A stretch of 55,655 bases of DNA from Lactiplantibacillus pingfangensis (GCF_005404945.1 NZ_BJDG01000025.1:1-55655), one strand, 5' to 3'; positions 10,585 through 19,227 are shown, numbered from the stretch's first letter. Notes: generated from the sequence alone by a model not told the origin. Translations and numbers: made by a program.

Positions 10585-10806
10585 ATGACATTTGAAGCAA
10601 TTTTACCCGCATTGAAAAAAGGTCAAAAGGCGGTACGAACTGGTTGGGAAGGTACCGAACTGTACGTGGTATTACAACCAACGACTACTTATCAAGGCGA
10701 TGTCCTGAATCCTTACTTCCTAATTAAGACGGCCGACGAAGCCTTTAGCCTGTGGTCACCAACGGATTGCGACATCTTGGCCGAAGATTGGCAACTTGTC
10801 GACTAA
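10585..10806 (+). CDS. DUF2829 / Tad2-like (Thoeris anti-defense 2 domain) small protein
   Basis: A 73-aa single-domain protein. The start TFEAILPALKKGQKAVRTGW, the aromatic strand YLVVLQP-like segment (YVVLQPTTTYQG) and the C-terminal WSPTDCDILAEDWQLVD fit the DUF2829 family, whose phage members (Tad2) sequester cyclic ADP-ribose signals of Thoeris defence. This copy is chromosomal, not prophage. GGAGG precedes the start. Its stop overlaps the next start (TAATG). The following genes (SDR, HIT, ADP-ribose-type Nudix) suggest a nucleotide-ligand role, but ligand binding is inference only. Confidence 0.75.
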   Translation: MTFEAILPALKKGQKAVRTGWEGTELYVVLQPTTTYQGDVLNPYFLIKTADEAFSLWSPTDCDILAEDWQLVD

Positions 10807-11552
10807 TGCAATTTAGTGAGTATCAGGGCCAGACCGTACTGATTACCGGGGCCGCGTCAGGAATTGGCTTCGCACAAGTGCAGGCTTTCCTGGCACAAGG
10901 CGCCAAGGTCATTGCGATTGATCGACAACTAGAACCAGCGGAACTTTTAAAAAATTCCGACTTAACTTATCAAGTTGCGGATGTCTGTGATGAATCGGCA
11001 TTGGTGACAGCGATCAAGACCGGGATGGCAAAATTGGGTCAGCCCCAGATTGTCTGTAACACCGCCGGCAAATTAGATGCGTATCGGCCAACTTTAGACA
11101 CGAGCATGGCACAGTGGCAAGACATCTTTGCCACCGACGTCACCAGCCAATTTATCGTGACGAATACCGTGTTGCCAAGTATGCTAGCGGCCAAGCAAGG
11201 AGTCTTTGTCAATATGGCGTCCATTGCTGGATTGGTCGCTGGTGGCGGTGGTGCGGCATATACGGCAGCTAAGCACGCAATTATTGGCTACACGAAACAG
11301 TTGGATTTGGATTATGCGGCGAAGGGCATTCGCGCGAACTGTATTGCACCGGGCGCCATTGATACGCCCATGAATGCGGCTGATTTTGCCGGTGATGGCA
11401 AGATGGCTAAGTGGGTCGCAAGTGAGACCCCCGCCAAACGCTGGGCCAAACCGCAAGAAGTGGCCGATTTAACGCTATTTTTGGCGAGCCGGCATGCGGA
11501 TTATATTCATGGCACGGTGACCCCAATTGATGGTGGTTGGTTAGAAAAGTAG
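10806..11552 (+). CDS. SDR-family NAD(P)-dependent oxidoreductase (FabG-like)
   Basis: A 248-aa classical short-chain dehydrogenase. Cofactor loop TGAASGIG (about residues 14-21), VCNTAG in place of NNAG, catalytic Ser in MASIAG and YTAAK supplying Tyr and Lys are all present, as is the C-terminal DGGW. The acidic DRQ after beta-2 suggests NAD preference. I place the start at ATG 10806, which overlaps the preceding stop by one base; the longer frame from 10752 reads through the upstream gene and is unsupported. The substrate is unknown. It is the second gene of a five-gene unit. Confidence 0.88.
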   Translation: MQFSEYQGQTVLITGAASGIGFAQVQAFLAQGAKVIAIDRQLEPAELLKNSDLTYQVADVCDESALVTAIKTGMAKLGQPQIVCNTAGKLDAYRPTLDTSMAQWQDIFATDVTSQFIVTNTVLPSMLAAKQGVFVNMASIAGLVAGGGGAAYTAAKHAIIGYTKQLDLDYAAKGIRANCIAPGAIDTPMNAADFAGDGKMAKWVASETPAKRWAKPQEVADLTLFLASRHADYIHGTVTPIDGGWLEK

Positions 11553-11563
11553 GTGTGAGACGT

Positions 11564-11923
11564 ATGACGGATTGTATCTTTTGTCAGCCACAGCCGTATG
11601 TGCTCGAAAATGAGCGGGCGGCGGCATTTTTTGATATTCATCCGGTTAGTCTAGGCCATTTGTTGATTATTCCAAAGCAGCATTATGCGACGTTTTTTGA
11701 CGTTCCCCAGGTTGATAAACAGGCGATGGCGGACTTGATTGATCTGGCTAAGACCTATTTAGATGAACGCTATCGGCCAGATGGGTATAATATTGGCATC
11801 AACGTCGGTGCGGCTGCGGGACAAACGGTGATGCATTGTCATGTCCATTTGATTCCGCGTTACCATGGTGATAGTCCACATCCAGAAGGTGGGATTCGCA
11901 AACTATTGCCGTCTGAAAAATAG
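11564..11923 (+). CDS. HIT-family nucleotide hydrolase/transferase
   Basis: A 119-aa histidine-triad protein. The triad HCHVHLIPRY (about residues 94-103) gives the HxHxH nucleophile. The N-terminal CIFC suggests a possible metal site, as in many bacterial HIT proteins. Such enzymes hydrolyse AMP-linked or dinucleotide substrates. The start at 11564 follows AGGTGTGAG; the longer form from 11537 overlaps the SDR gene. It sits in the operon 11 nt after the SDR stop. Confidence 0.9.
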   Translation: MTDCIFCQPQPYVLENERAAAFFDIHPVSLGHLLIIPKQHYATFFDVPQVDKQAMADLIDLAKTYLDERYRPDGYNIGINVGAAAGQTVMHCHVHLIPRYHGDSPHPEGGIRKLLPSEK

Positions 11924-11945
11924 GATTGAGAGAAGGAACTTGTAA

Positions 11946-12512
11946 ATGGCAGATGCATTGGATAAGGCTGGCCGTCAAGGGACAGTTCTAAGAAAAGAGC
12001 AAGTTTACAGCGGGCCAATTTTTAACTTGGTTAAGGAAACGATTAAAACGCCGGATGGCTTAGAAGTTGAACGGGATTTGATTGATCATGGCAACGCTGT
12101 GACGATTTTAGCGCTGACTGCGGATGATCAAGTGGTATTGGGCACGGAATATCGGGTCGGCCGTAATTCGGAAACAATCGGGTTACCAGCGGGCTTAATT
12201 AATGCGGGTGAGGCACCGTTAACCGCAGCTAAACGGGAACTACAAGAAGAAACTGGTTATATTGCGCATGATAGCCAAATTATGACAACAATTAGTTCTT
12301 CGGAGGGCTTTACCAATGAAGCGGTGAGCTTGATTTTGACGCACATTGATCCCAATGAACATGGCGACCGCCATTTTGATCATGATGAATATGTCAATAC
12401 GCAGTTAGTACCATTGCCGCAAGTCATCGACTTGTTGAAAGCGGGTAAGATTCGCTCAGCCCAAGGCATTTGTGCGATTACTTGGTATTTGAACTTCATT
12501 CGAAAGGGTTAA
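11946..12512 (+). CDS. Nudix hydrolase, ADP-ribose pyrophosphatase type (NudF-like)
   Basis: A 188-aa Nudix enzyme. The complete box G-x5-E-x7-REL-QEE-TG begins at GLINAGE and contains RELQEETG (about residues 98-105). The region upstream (VLGTEYRVG, then ETIGLPAG) is the signature of the ADP-ribose pyrophosphatase subgroup, which cleaves ADP-ribose to AMP and ribose-5-phosphate. Shine-Dalgarno GAAGGA precedes the ATG. It is the fourth gene in the operon starting with the Tad2-like protein. Confidence 0.88.
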   Translation: MADALDKAGRQGTVLRKEQVYSGPIFNLVKETIKTPDGLEVERDLIDHGNAVTILALTADDQVVLGTEYRVGRNSETIGLPAGLINAGEAPLTAAKRELQEETGYIAHDSQIMTTISSSEGFTNEAVSLILTHIDPNEHGDRHFDHDEYVNTQLVPLPQVIDLLKAGKIRSAQGICAITWYLNFIRKG

Positions 12513-12515
12513 CCG

Positions 12516-13121
12516 ATGGACTTAAGCGATAAATTCAATTATATGGCAACAGGTGACCCTTATAATGACTTGGACTCTGAATTGGTCGAAGCCCGACGAG
12601 TGGCCACGCTTAAGACGACCGCTTTAAATACCGCTACTGGAACTGAAAAAGAAAGCTTGTTTCGGCAATTGGTCGGTAAAGCTGGTGAGTCTCCAGTTGT
12701 TGAACCTAATTTTCGGGTTGAGTTTGGGCGTAACATTCGGGTTGGTGATGCTTTTTATGCTAACTATGATTGTGTGATGCTAGACGGTGCGCCAATTACG
12801 ATTGGTAGTCGTGTTCTCTTTGGCCCTAAAGTTGGGCTGTATACGAGTAATCATCTCTTTGACGCGCGTGAACGTGAACTTGGTGGCTGTATTGCGAAAC
12901 CAATTACGGTTGGTGATCGTTGTTGGCTGGCTGCCAATGTGACAGTTTTACCCGGCGTGACCATTGGGGCAGGGACAATCATTGGCGCGGGGAGCGTTGT
13001 GACGCATGACATACCTGCCGGAGTAATTGCGGCTGGCAATCCTTGTCAGGTCATCCGAGCAATTACCGCAGCTGATCAGACTGGCTTTACTGGTGAACAG
13101 TTCAAGCTGTCTCGTGGTTAG
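12516..13121 (+). CDS. Maltose/galactoside O-acetyltransferase (hexapeptide repeat)
   Basis: A 201-aa Maa/LacA-type acetyltransferase. A short alpha-helical N-terminal Mac domain is followed by left-handed beta-helix repeats (for example GAGTIIGAGSVV) and GNPCQVIR at the end. The catalytic His is expected in YTSNHLFD. It uses acetyl-CoA to acetylate sugars in the cytosol. It starts 3 nt after the Nudix stop and closes the operon. Downstream is repeat R3, with no clear terminator of its own. Confidence 0.9.
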   Translation: MDLSDKFNYMATGDPYNDLDSELVEARRVATLKTTALNTATGTEKESLFRQLVGKAGESPVVEPNFRVEFGRNIRVGDAFYANYDCVMLDGAPITIGSRVLFGPKVGLYTSNHLFDARERELGGCIAKPITVGDRCWLAANVTVLPGVTIGAGTIIGAGSVVTHDIPAGVIAAGNPCQVIRAITAADQTGFTGEQFKLSRG

Positions 13122-13125
13122 TGTT

Positions 13126-13223
13126 ACTTCCGGTTGGGACTGATCGCATGCGGTCGTGGGACCGGTCCAAGCCAAGTACGTCTTGGACCTCGCGACCGAT
13201 GTGATCAGTCCCAACCTACAGCG
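13126..13223 (+). repeat. Structured intergenic repeat R, copy R3 (minimal, one inner hairpin)
   Basis: The outer stem pairs GGTTGGGACTGATC...GCGGTCG (13132-13156) with CGACCGATGTGATCAGTCCCAACC (to 13216), nearly perfect. The interior holds only GGTCCAAG/CTTGGACC. It is the simplest member and defines the core of the family. Confidence 0.85.
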
Positions 13224-13342
13224 ATTAAGCTTAGCGTTTACCACGAATTTAGTTTTGGAACGACTGTTACTGATATGGTTCTGTTCACGTTGCTTTTGAT
13301 GACTTAATAATCTGATTAACCATATTATTTGAATAAATCGAA

Positions 13343-13381
13343 AAAAATAAGGCCTCCGTATTTGACGGTGACCTTATTTTA
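13343..13381. terminator. Terminator between acetyltransferase operon and HAD gene
   Basis: AAATAAGG...CCGT pairs with ACGG...CCTTATTTT and is followed by AGTTTAAT. It can serve both converging units. The rest of 13224-13471 shows no gene. Confidence 0.75.
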
Positions 13382-13471
13382 GTTTAATGACATAAATTTG
13401 AAAGTTGTATGGTTTAGTGGAGCGCCACTCACAACAACTCTAAATTAGAAGCGTCCGTTAGCAATTAAGAC

Positions 13472-14275
13472 TTAAACCAGGCCAAAATATTGTTCCAAGA
13501 AAACTGCCACGCCATCCGCATCATTGTTCAAGGTGTGATCTGATGCAGCCGCCTTGACAGCGGGAATCGCGTTATCCATGGCGACCCCAACTTTCGCGGC
13601 CGCTAGCATGCCGAGGTCGTTTTCTTCGTCACCAAACGCCATTAGATTGCTGTAATCTTCGTCAAAGTGGGCGAGGAGTTGTTTTAAGCCACTGGCTTTA
13701 TCGGTGTGCTGTGGTAAAAATTCTAATAAATTACGTCGTGAAGGCACTGCATGGAATTTAGCGGTGATTTCAGCAGGTAACTGGTCGCGATTGTCAACGG
13801 CTTTGGCCGAAGCGCTGACGACTTTACCGAACTTATCATCAGCAGGTAGGTCGGCAAAGGTGACATCACTGAAAGGCATCAGACCTTTTAAAAAGGCCTC
13901 ATATTCAGATTTTCCTAAATCGACTAGTGAGAAGACCTGGGTCAAATCAATGGCATCTAATGGAATGCCTAATTTTTGGGCATAGGCGTGTAAGGGGGCA
14001 ATGTCAGCCTTACTTAGACTCGTCCGGGCGAGAATATCACCGGTCGCATTTTGTTGGACTAGCCCGCCGTTGAAGGTGATTGAATAATCAGTTGTTTCCA
14101 TTAAGCCGAGTTGATTCAGCAGTGGCTGAATCGCCTTGATCGGCCGGCCAGTGCAGAGGACGACCCGGATACCATTAGTGTGTAATTGTTTAAGCACTTT
14201 CTCATTCCGCGGTGAAATCGTCTTTTCAGAAGTGAGCAAGGTATTATCTAAATCCAACGCAATCGTTGTAATCAT
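13472..14275 (-). CDS. HAD-superfamily Cof-type sugar-phosphatase
   Basis: A 267-aa HAD IIB phosphatase. Motif I ALDLDNTLLTS (nucleophile Asp), the motif II region VVLCTGRP, motif III Lys in DKASGLKQLL and motif IV GDEENDLGML are all present. The cap domain lies at about residues 85-185. Enzymes of this class dephosphorylate small sugar phosphates or flavin/PLP precursors; the substrate is unknown. AAAGGAAA precedes the ATG. It is 21 nt downstream of thrC on the same strand and may be co-transcribed. Confidence 0.9.
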   Translation of the reverse strand: MITTIALDLDNTLLTSEKTISPRNEKVLKQLHTNGIRVVLCTGRPIKAIQPLLNQLGLMETTDYSITFNGGLVQQNATGDILARTSLSKADIAPLHAYAQKLGIPLDAIDLTQVFSLVDLGKSEYEAFLKGLMPFSDVTFADLPADDKFGKVVSASAKAVDNRDQLPAEITAKFHAVPSRRNLLEFLPQHTDKASGLKQLLAHFDEDYSNLMAFGDEENDLGMLAAAKVGVAMDNAIPAVKAAASDHTLNNDADGVAVFLEQYFGLV

Positions 14276-14296
14276 GACAAGTTTCCTTTCTAAAGC

Positions 14297-15790
14297 TTAG
14301 TTTAAATGCAAAATTTGTTGAATCGCGGCGCCCATTTTGGCAGTTTCAGTCACTTGATCATGTCGTATTGGGGCCTTCCGTAGTTTTTCGACGGTGGCTG
14401 GAATTGGCGTTTTAATCAATTCGTGTAATTGGTCGACTGCAGTTAACCCATCCACATCGACCGCAGCCCCAGTAATTGCGGATAAAACGGCTTGTGGGAA
14501 TTTATATGGACTCGCGGTTGAGACAACTACCATTGGCCGTTGATCTTTAGTTGCCGTGCGATACTGTTTGGCAACGGCCGACGCCACTGCGGTATGAGGG
14601 TCAATCGTATAATGATGATGGGCAGATAAGTGGTGAATTTCCGCCTGATCTTGCCCCTCGGTGACGAAACCAGCCCAGAAGTCTTTAATTGCTTGGCGCA
14701 TGGTTGGCGTTAACTGGTACTGCCCGGTCGCCTTTAAATCAGCCATTAGACTGGCGGTCTGAACGGGATCTTCCCCAGTTAAGTAGAAGATTAACCGTTC
14801 TAAGTTACTTGAAACGAGAATATCCATCGAGGGTGAACTCGTTAAGAAAAAGTCGCGATTTTTGTTATAAACGCCAGTATTAAAGAAATCGGTCAAGACA
14901 TTATTACGGTTTGACGCACAAATTAATTTGTGAATGGGGGTTCCCAATTGTTTAGCATAATAGCCCGCCAAAATATCGCCAAAATTGCCAGTAGGGACGC
15001 TAAAATTGACTTCGTCGCCGTTCTTGATCTGACCCTGCTTAATTAATTGGGCATAGGCGTAGACGTAGTAGGCAACTTGTGGAAAGAGGCGGCCAATGTT
15101 GATTGAGTTGGCACTCGAAAATTGAAATTGATTGGCAGCCAGTTTTTGATGCAAGTCCGGGTCGTTTAAAAGTTCCTTAACCTTAGTCTGAGCTTCGTCA
15201 AAGTTGCCGTTAATGGCTACCACATAAGTATTATCACCAGTTTGGGTAATCATCTGTTGTTTTTGAATGGCGCTGACCCCATCTTTTGGATAGAACACGA
15301 TAATGCGCGTTTGGGGAACGTCAGCGAAGCCTGCCATGGCAGCCTTACCAGTATCGCCAGAAGTGGCCGTCAAAATAACGACTTCGCTTTCGAGTTGGTT
15401 CTTTTTTGCGGCGGTCGTCATCAATTGTGGCAAAATTTGTAAAGCCAAGTCTTTGAAGGCAATTGTCGGGCCATGAAAAAGTTCTAAATAGTATTGTTTG
15501 CCATGTTTCGTGACTGGCGCAATGGCAGGATCGTCAAATTGATCGCCATAAGCCGCACGGATGCAAGCTTTTAATTCAGTCTCGCTGTAGTCGGTGAAAA
15601 ATAATTTTAGTACCTCGTAAGCAACTTCTTGGTAGGACAGTGTTGCGAGTTGGTCGAAATCGAAATGGGCGGTTGGCAAGTTGACCGGGACAAATAGGCC
15701 GCCGTCGGGTGTTAACCCTTGCAAGACCGCTTGTGAACTAGTCATGGTGTGACTTGCAGTTTCTCGGGTACTGCGATAAAGTGTTTCCAT
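14297..15790 (-). CDS. thrC: Threonine synthase
   Basis: A 497-aa PLP enzyme converting O-phosphohomoserine to threonine. N-terminal YRSTRET, the PLP lysine in IAFKDLALQ (about residue 115) and TATSGDTGKAA (phosphate and substrate loop) are diagnostic of the longer, fungal-type threonine synthases. ATG 15790 is chosen because AAAGGA lies about 10 nt upstream; the form from 15808 adds MKGRSS without a ribosome binding site. No thrA/thrB neighbours are present in the window. Confidence 0.95.
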   Translation of the reverse strand: METLYRSTRETASHTMTSSQAVLQGLTPDGGLFVPVNLPTAHFDFDQLATLSYQEVAYEVLKLFFTDYSETELKACIRAAYGDQFDDPAIAPVTKHGKQYYLELFHGPTIAFKDLALQILPQLMTTAAKKNQLESEVVILTATSGDTGKAAMAGFADVPQTRIIVFYPKDGVSAIQKQQMITQTGDNTYVVAINGNFDEAQTKVKELLNDPDLHQKLAANQFQFSSANSINIGRLFPQVAYYVYAYAQLIKQGQIKNGDEVNFSVPTGNFGDILAGYYAKQLGTPIHKLICASNRNNVLTDFFNTGVYNKNRDFFLTSSPSMDILVSSNLERLIFYLTGEDPVQTASLMADLKATGQYQLTPTMRQAIKDFWAGFVTEGQDQAEIHHLSAHHHYTIDPHTAVASAVAKQYRTATKDQRPMVVVSTASPYKFPQAVLSAITGAAVDVDGLTAVDQLHELIKTPIPATVEKLRKAPIRHDQVTETAKMGAAIQQILHLN

Positions 15791-15911
15791 GGATGAACGT
15801 CCTTTCAATTGATTTTGTCTAAATGATACACTAAATTAGACGGCAACGGGGGCGTTTACAAGAAAATTACCCGGACATTTTATGAATTGGTCGCCTTTTA
15901 ACGGTGATAAA

Positions 15912-15925
15912 TGTAACCGGTTACG
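15912..15925 (+). promoter_or_regulatory. cre or MalR-type operator before the amylase gene
   Basis: TGTAACCGGTTACG matches the CcpA consensus except for the last base and contains the perfect palindrome GTAACCGGTTAC. It ends about 18 nt before the ATG and would mediate catabolite repression or maltodextrin control. Confidence 0.65.
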
Positions 15926-15943
15926 AGAAATGGAGCGTTAAGC

Positions 15944-17662
15944 ATGCAATTAGCAGGAATTTTACATCGGCCTGAAAGTGAAGACAGCGCGATTTTAGCC
16001 GATCATCGTGTCTTACTGCGCCTACAGACGGCGTTGGACGATGTGGTAAAAGTTGAGTTGGCCTATGCCGACATGTACTTATGGCAGGAAGGCGCACCGA
16101 TGCAGCAGGTCGAGATGCGAAAAGGGTTGGCAACGCAAGCCAATCAATATTGGACGTTGGCGGTTGACCTGCCCACTAATCGCGCCATCTATGCGTTCAA
16201 GATTACGGATCAAGCGGGTCAAACGATTGGTTATGGTGATGAAGGCTTTTTCGCCGATACGACGGCCAATTGGGCGGTTGCTGGGCGCTATTTCCATCTC
16301 CCATACTTGCATCTAAGTGATGCAGAATTACCACCGGCGTGGGTCAAACACACGGTTTGGTATCAGATCTTTCCGGAACGTTTTGCCAATGGCGACGTCA
16401 GCAATGATCCGGCTGGAACCCAGCCATGGGGGCAAGGACCAGTCAAGCGAGACTCATTTTATGGTGGCGACCTGCGTGGCATTATTGACCATTTAGACGA
16501 GATTGCGGCGTTGGGTGTGAACGGCTTGTACTTGTGCCCAATCTTTACCTCACCATCAAATCATAAGTATGACACGATTGACCACTTTGAAATTGACCCA
16601 CATTTTGGCACTAAAAAAGATTTTCAAGAATTGGTAGATCAGGCCCACGCGCGCGGTATGAAAGTCATGCTGGATGCTGTATTTAATCATTTTGGCGATC
16701 AATCACCACAGTGGCGCGACGTTGTCAAAAATGGTCAGGACTCTCGGTTTGCGGATTGGTTCCATATTCATGGTTGGCCAGTCGGAGTTGACGCGAAAAC
16801 TGGCGTCCTCAACTATGAGACTTTCGCAACCGGGGCGGCGATGCCAAAAGTTAATACGCAGAATCCGGCGGTGCAACAGTATTTGATTGACGTCACGAAA
16901 TATTGGATTGAACAATATAATATTGATGCTTGGCGCTTTGATGTGGCGGATGAAGTTGATCATGGCTTCTGGCGAAAACTCTGTGGCGCATTGCGGGCAG
17001 TGAAACCAGATGTGTATTTGCTCGGTGAAGCGTGGCATAGTAGTCAAGCATTGGTCGGCAATGGCCAGTTTGACGCGGTGATGAATTACCCATTGACCCA
17101 ACCCATCTTGGCGTTATTTAAACACGAGTTGACGTTGACTGACTATGTCGGCAAAGCTAATCTACAGTTGATGCAATATCGGCAACCAAATCAGCAAGTG
17201 ATGTTCAACGCGCTAGATACGCATGATACAGCGCGGCTACTGACGGTGTTGGATCATAATGTTGATCAAGTTAAGGCAGCCTTGATAGTATTGATGTTAT
17301 TGCCAGGGACGCCATGTCTCTATTACGGCACAGAAGTTGGTTTGGCGGGCGGCCCCGATCCAGATAATCGCCGCTGTATGCCATGGCAACCAGCAGATCA
17401 AGATTTAGCACTGCGCAGCTTTGTGACGAAATTAGTGACTTGGCGGCAAAGTCAGGCGGACTTTTTAGCAGAAAGTCAATTAAGTTGGCAGGTTGCCGGT
17501 GATGTCCTGAAATTAATTCGTCAAGATGCGACCCAGACAGTCACGGCCACAATTAATCTCGGTGAAACACCGGTAACGGTTACCACTGATAAAGTTATCT
17601 TGTCGACGGCGCTGACTGCCGGTCAGTTGGGCGCAGCTGGTTTTGTTTTAAGCGTGAAGTAA
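15944..17662 (+). CDS. GH13_20 cyclomaltodextrinase/neopullulanase/maltogenic amylase
   Basis: A 572-aa intracellular alpha-glycosidase. The N-terminal beta-sandwich (CBM34-like, about residues 1-120) is followed by the GH13 barrel. Conserved regions read VMLDAVFNHFG, AWRFDVADEVDH (nucleophile Asp), LLGEAWH (acid/base Glu) and FNALDTHDT (transition-state Asp). The segment WYQIFPERFANGD is typical of subfamily 20. It hydrolyses short maltodextrins and cyclodextrins. No signal peptide is present. The last 11 coding bases, including the stop, are duplicated at 18200-18210 beyond the adjacent repeat. Confidence 0.92.
   Translation: MQLAGILHRPESEDSAILADHRVLLRLQTALDDVVKVELAYADMYLWQEGAPMQQVEMRKGLATQANQYWTLAVDLPTNRAIYAFKITDQAGQTIGYGDEGFFADTTANWAVAGRYFHLPYLHLSDAELPPAWVKHTVWYQIFPERFANGDVSNDPAGTQPWGQGPVKRDSFYGGDLRGIIDHLDEIAALGVNGLYLCPIFTSPSNHKYDTIDHFEIDPHFGTKKDFQELVDQAHARGMKVMLDAVFNHFGDQSPQWRDVVKNGQDSRFADWFHIHGWPVGVDAKTGVLNYETFATGAAMPKVNTQNPAVQQYLIDVTKYWIEQYNIDAWRFDVADEVDHGFWRKLCGALRAVKPDVYLLGEAWHSSQALVGNGQFDAVMNYPLTQPILALFKHELTLTDYVGKANLQLMQYRQPNQQVMFNALDTHDTARLLTVLDHNVDQVKAALIVLMLLPGTPCLYYGTEVGLAGGPDPDNRRCMPWQPADQDLALRSFVTKLVTWRQSQADFLAESQLSWQVAGDVLKLIRQDATQTVTATINLGETPVTVTTDKVILSTALTAGQLGAAGFVLSVK
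17652..17662 (+). repeat. Direct repeat GCGTGAAGTAA, left copy
   Basis: An 11-bp sequence at the end of the amylase gene, repeated exactly at 18200-18210. The two bracket the 537-bp R4-M2b composite and look like a target duplication. Confidence 0.6.
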
Positions 17663-17733
17663 AGGTTGAACGATCAAAATCACTAGTAACTACTGCCATA
17701 TCAATGATGATGGCATGAAAATTAGTTGACGTG

Positions 17734-17923
17734 GTCGCTTCCAGTCGCCACTGATAGCATACGGCCGTGGGACCGGGTCAAGCCTGAGAAACGTCTTGGC
17801 CCTCGCCCTGAACCCTTGCACAAATCGCAAGTGTCCCGGACCGTCCGTGGCGTAACGCCGGCCAGCAACATGCCGACCCAACGCCACGGTCACGGCTGAT
17901 GCTATCAGCGGCGACTTCCAGCT
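17734..17923 (+). repeat. Structured intergenic repeat R, copy R4 (three inner hairpins)
   Basis: The outer stem pairs GTCGCCACTGATAGCAT with ATGCTATCAGCGGCGAC, one mismatch. Inner hairpins use GTCAAG/CTTGGC, CTTGC/GCAAG and GTGGCGT/ACGCCAC. The leader 17668-17733 matches that of R2 (ATCAAAAT..CTAGTAACTAC). Confidence 0.85.
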
Positions 17924-17939
17924 AATTTAACTGTTTTTA

Positions 17940-18130
17940 GGCTAGGCTTAGCGGAGACGGGCAGAATCGTTGTGCTGTGTCGGTAAGATTGGTCGGTGGT
18001 CTTGGCCGCCTAATCTTACAGGGCGATTTAAAGACGTGAATTATCGGCTTTAAATCGAAGGCGCAGACCGCACTATGGCTACAACTGTCCCACCATAGCA
18101 CAGCGATTTCTGCCTGCCGGAGCGGATCAC
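17940..18130 (+). repeat. Repeat module M2, copy M2b
   Basis: Shared with M2a and M2c: TTAGCGGAGAC, CAGAATCGTTGTG-like text, TTTAAATCGAAGGCGCAGACC, ACTGTCCC and CTGCCGGAGCGG. GTAAGATT and AATCTTAC arms within it form a hairpin. The stretch 18131-18217 has no gene; its TGTTTACGAG(C/T)CTTTT text is shared with the region after M2c. Confidence 0.6.
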
Positions 18131-18199
18131 CATAAATTTGGAAATGCCTGTTGTCTATATGATAGTGTTTACGAGTCCTTTTGTCCTTTTAAACTTCAG

Positions 18200-18210
18200 G
18201 CGTGAAGTAA
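18200..18210 (+). repeat. Direct repeat GCGTGAAGTAA, right copy
   Basis: Exact copy of 17652-17662, immediately before the terminator hairpin that presumably once followed the amylase gene directly. Confidence 0.6.
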
Positions 18211-18216
18211 TCATAA

Positions 18217-18256
18217 AATCCAACCACGAGTTTGAAAATCGTGATTGGATTTTTTA
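18217..18256. terminator. Terminator between amylase and phosphatase genes
   Basis: AATCCAACCACGA pairs with TCGTGATTGGATT and TTTTAA follows on the plus strand. On the minus strand it lies right at the stop of the phosphatase gene, so it can serve both. Confidence 0.8.
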
Positions 18257-18787
18257 ATTCGGGTAATTGATGGACTGAATTTCACAGTAATCAAACTGGT
18301 CTTGGTGAACAAACTGTGACATGACCTCGCCATGGGTGACGCAGATGATGCAGTCGTACTGCGTGACGTATTGGTCAAAAACTGCTGTTACCCGTGCTTG
18401 AAGCTCATCGGCCGTTTCGTATGGATAAGGAAAATCGGCTGGCCGACTGTGTGGTGTGCGTTTATATTGGGCGTAGGACTGGGAAACTTGTTGATTGTTT
18501 TCAATTAAGGTCCCCGTTCGGTCAGGTTGCCACTCATGTAACCCTAGCTCAACTTTGACGGGAGCGGCGACTTGACGGGCAATTTCGAGTGTTGTGGCCA
18601 TTGCGCGGGTGAATGGTGACGTTAAAATCACCTGCGCTTGCTGTAATTCAGGGCGTCGTGCACATTGTTGGGCTTGTTGAATACCAGCAGGGGTGAGGCC
18701 GCCTAAATCACGACCGTAACCCACATAATGTTTTTCGGTGACAGCGCGATAGTCTGGTTCACCATGGCGAATTAAATAAATTTTCAA
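18254..18787 (-). CDS. Histidine phosphatase (phosphoglycerate-mutase-like)
   Basis: A 177-aa branch-1 histidine phosphatase. LIRHGEPDYR (residues 4-13) holds the phospho-His. VILTSPFTRAM carries the conserved Arg, and ICVTHGEVMSQF the second His. The protein is shorter than true dPGM, so it is more likely a small-metabolite phosphatase than a glycolytic mutase. No clear Shine-Dalgarno stronger than AAAGGTGG is visible upstream. It appears monocistronic. Confidence 0.88.
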   Translation of the reverse strand: MKIYLIRHGEPDYRAVTEKHYVGYGRDLGGLTPAGIQQAQQCARRPELQQAQVILTSPFTRAMATTLEIARQVAAPVKVELGLHEWQPDRTGTLIENNQQVSQSYAQYKRTPHSRPADFPYPYETADELQARVTAVFDQYVTQYDCIICVTHGEVMSQFVHQDQFDYCEIQSINYPN

Positions 18788-18844
18788 GTTAAAACCACCT
18801 TTAGCTAATAGTTGTGATTAGTATGTGAATAAAAATTCAGATTT

Positions 18845-18905
18845 GAGCGTTTTTTGGCACAAAAGAAAAGCCGCCAAAATCAGCTAAGATTTCGAGCGAC
18901 TTGAT
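18845..18905 (-). terminator. Probable terminator of the small membrane protein gene
   Basis: On the minus strand AGTCGCTCGAAATC pairs, with G-U pairs, to GATTTTGGCGGCT, followed by TTTCTTTTG, just after the stop at 18910. Confidence 0.55.
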
Positions 18906-18909
18906 GGTG

Positions 18910-19227
18910 CTATTTAGTTGCAGCTGGTTTAATACTGCGACCTTGGAAGAATTCGATCACAATCAAAACAACGTAGCAAATTAGAACAATCCCTAATAGA
19001 TTAGTGGTGTTCACATTGCTGGATAACCAGTAATATTGCCAGTGTTGATTATTGAATACCCACCAAACTAACAAGCCGGCAAGTGCCCCTAAAGTATTCA
19101 TAATTGCGATAAAGAAAATATTGCCATTTTGTTTTTGACCAGCCCAGTAAGCTGATAAGATGGCCATCCAAACGCCCCAGACAATTAAGCCTACGACGAC
19201 GACCCAATAAATAATTGCAGCGATCAT
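18910..19227 (-). CDS. Small three-span membrane protein, unknown function
   Basis: A 105-aa hydrophobic protein with spans at about residues 4-27, 37-58 and 78-96, a basic C-terminus (GRSIKPAATK) and no catalytic motif. I start it at ATG 19227 because GAAGGAG lies 6 nt upstream. The longer frame from 19248 begins with TTG and would translate the Shine-Dalgarno itself. It is divergent from the 19425 gene. I do not recognise the family. Confidence 0.75.
   Translation of the reverse strand: MIAAIIYWVVVVGLIVWGVWMAILSAYWAGQKQNGNIFFIAIMNTLGALAGLLVWWVFNNQHWQYYWLSSNVNTTNLLGIVLICYVVLIVIEFFQGRSIKPAATK

Noticed and set aside
10752-10805. Longer N-terminus for the SDR gene
   Set aside because: The extra 18 codons overlap the Tad2-like gene out of frame and have no Shine-Dalgarno; ATG 10806 overlaps the stop in the usual coupled way.
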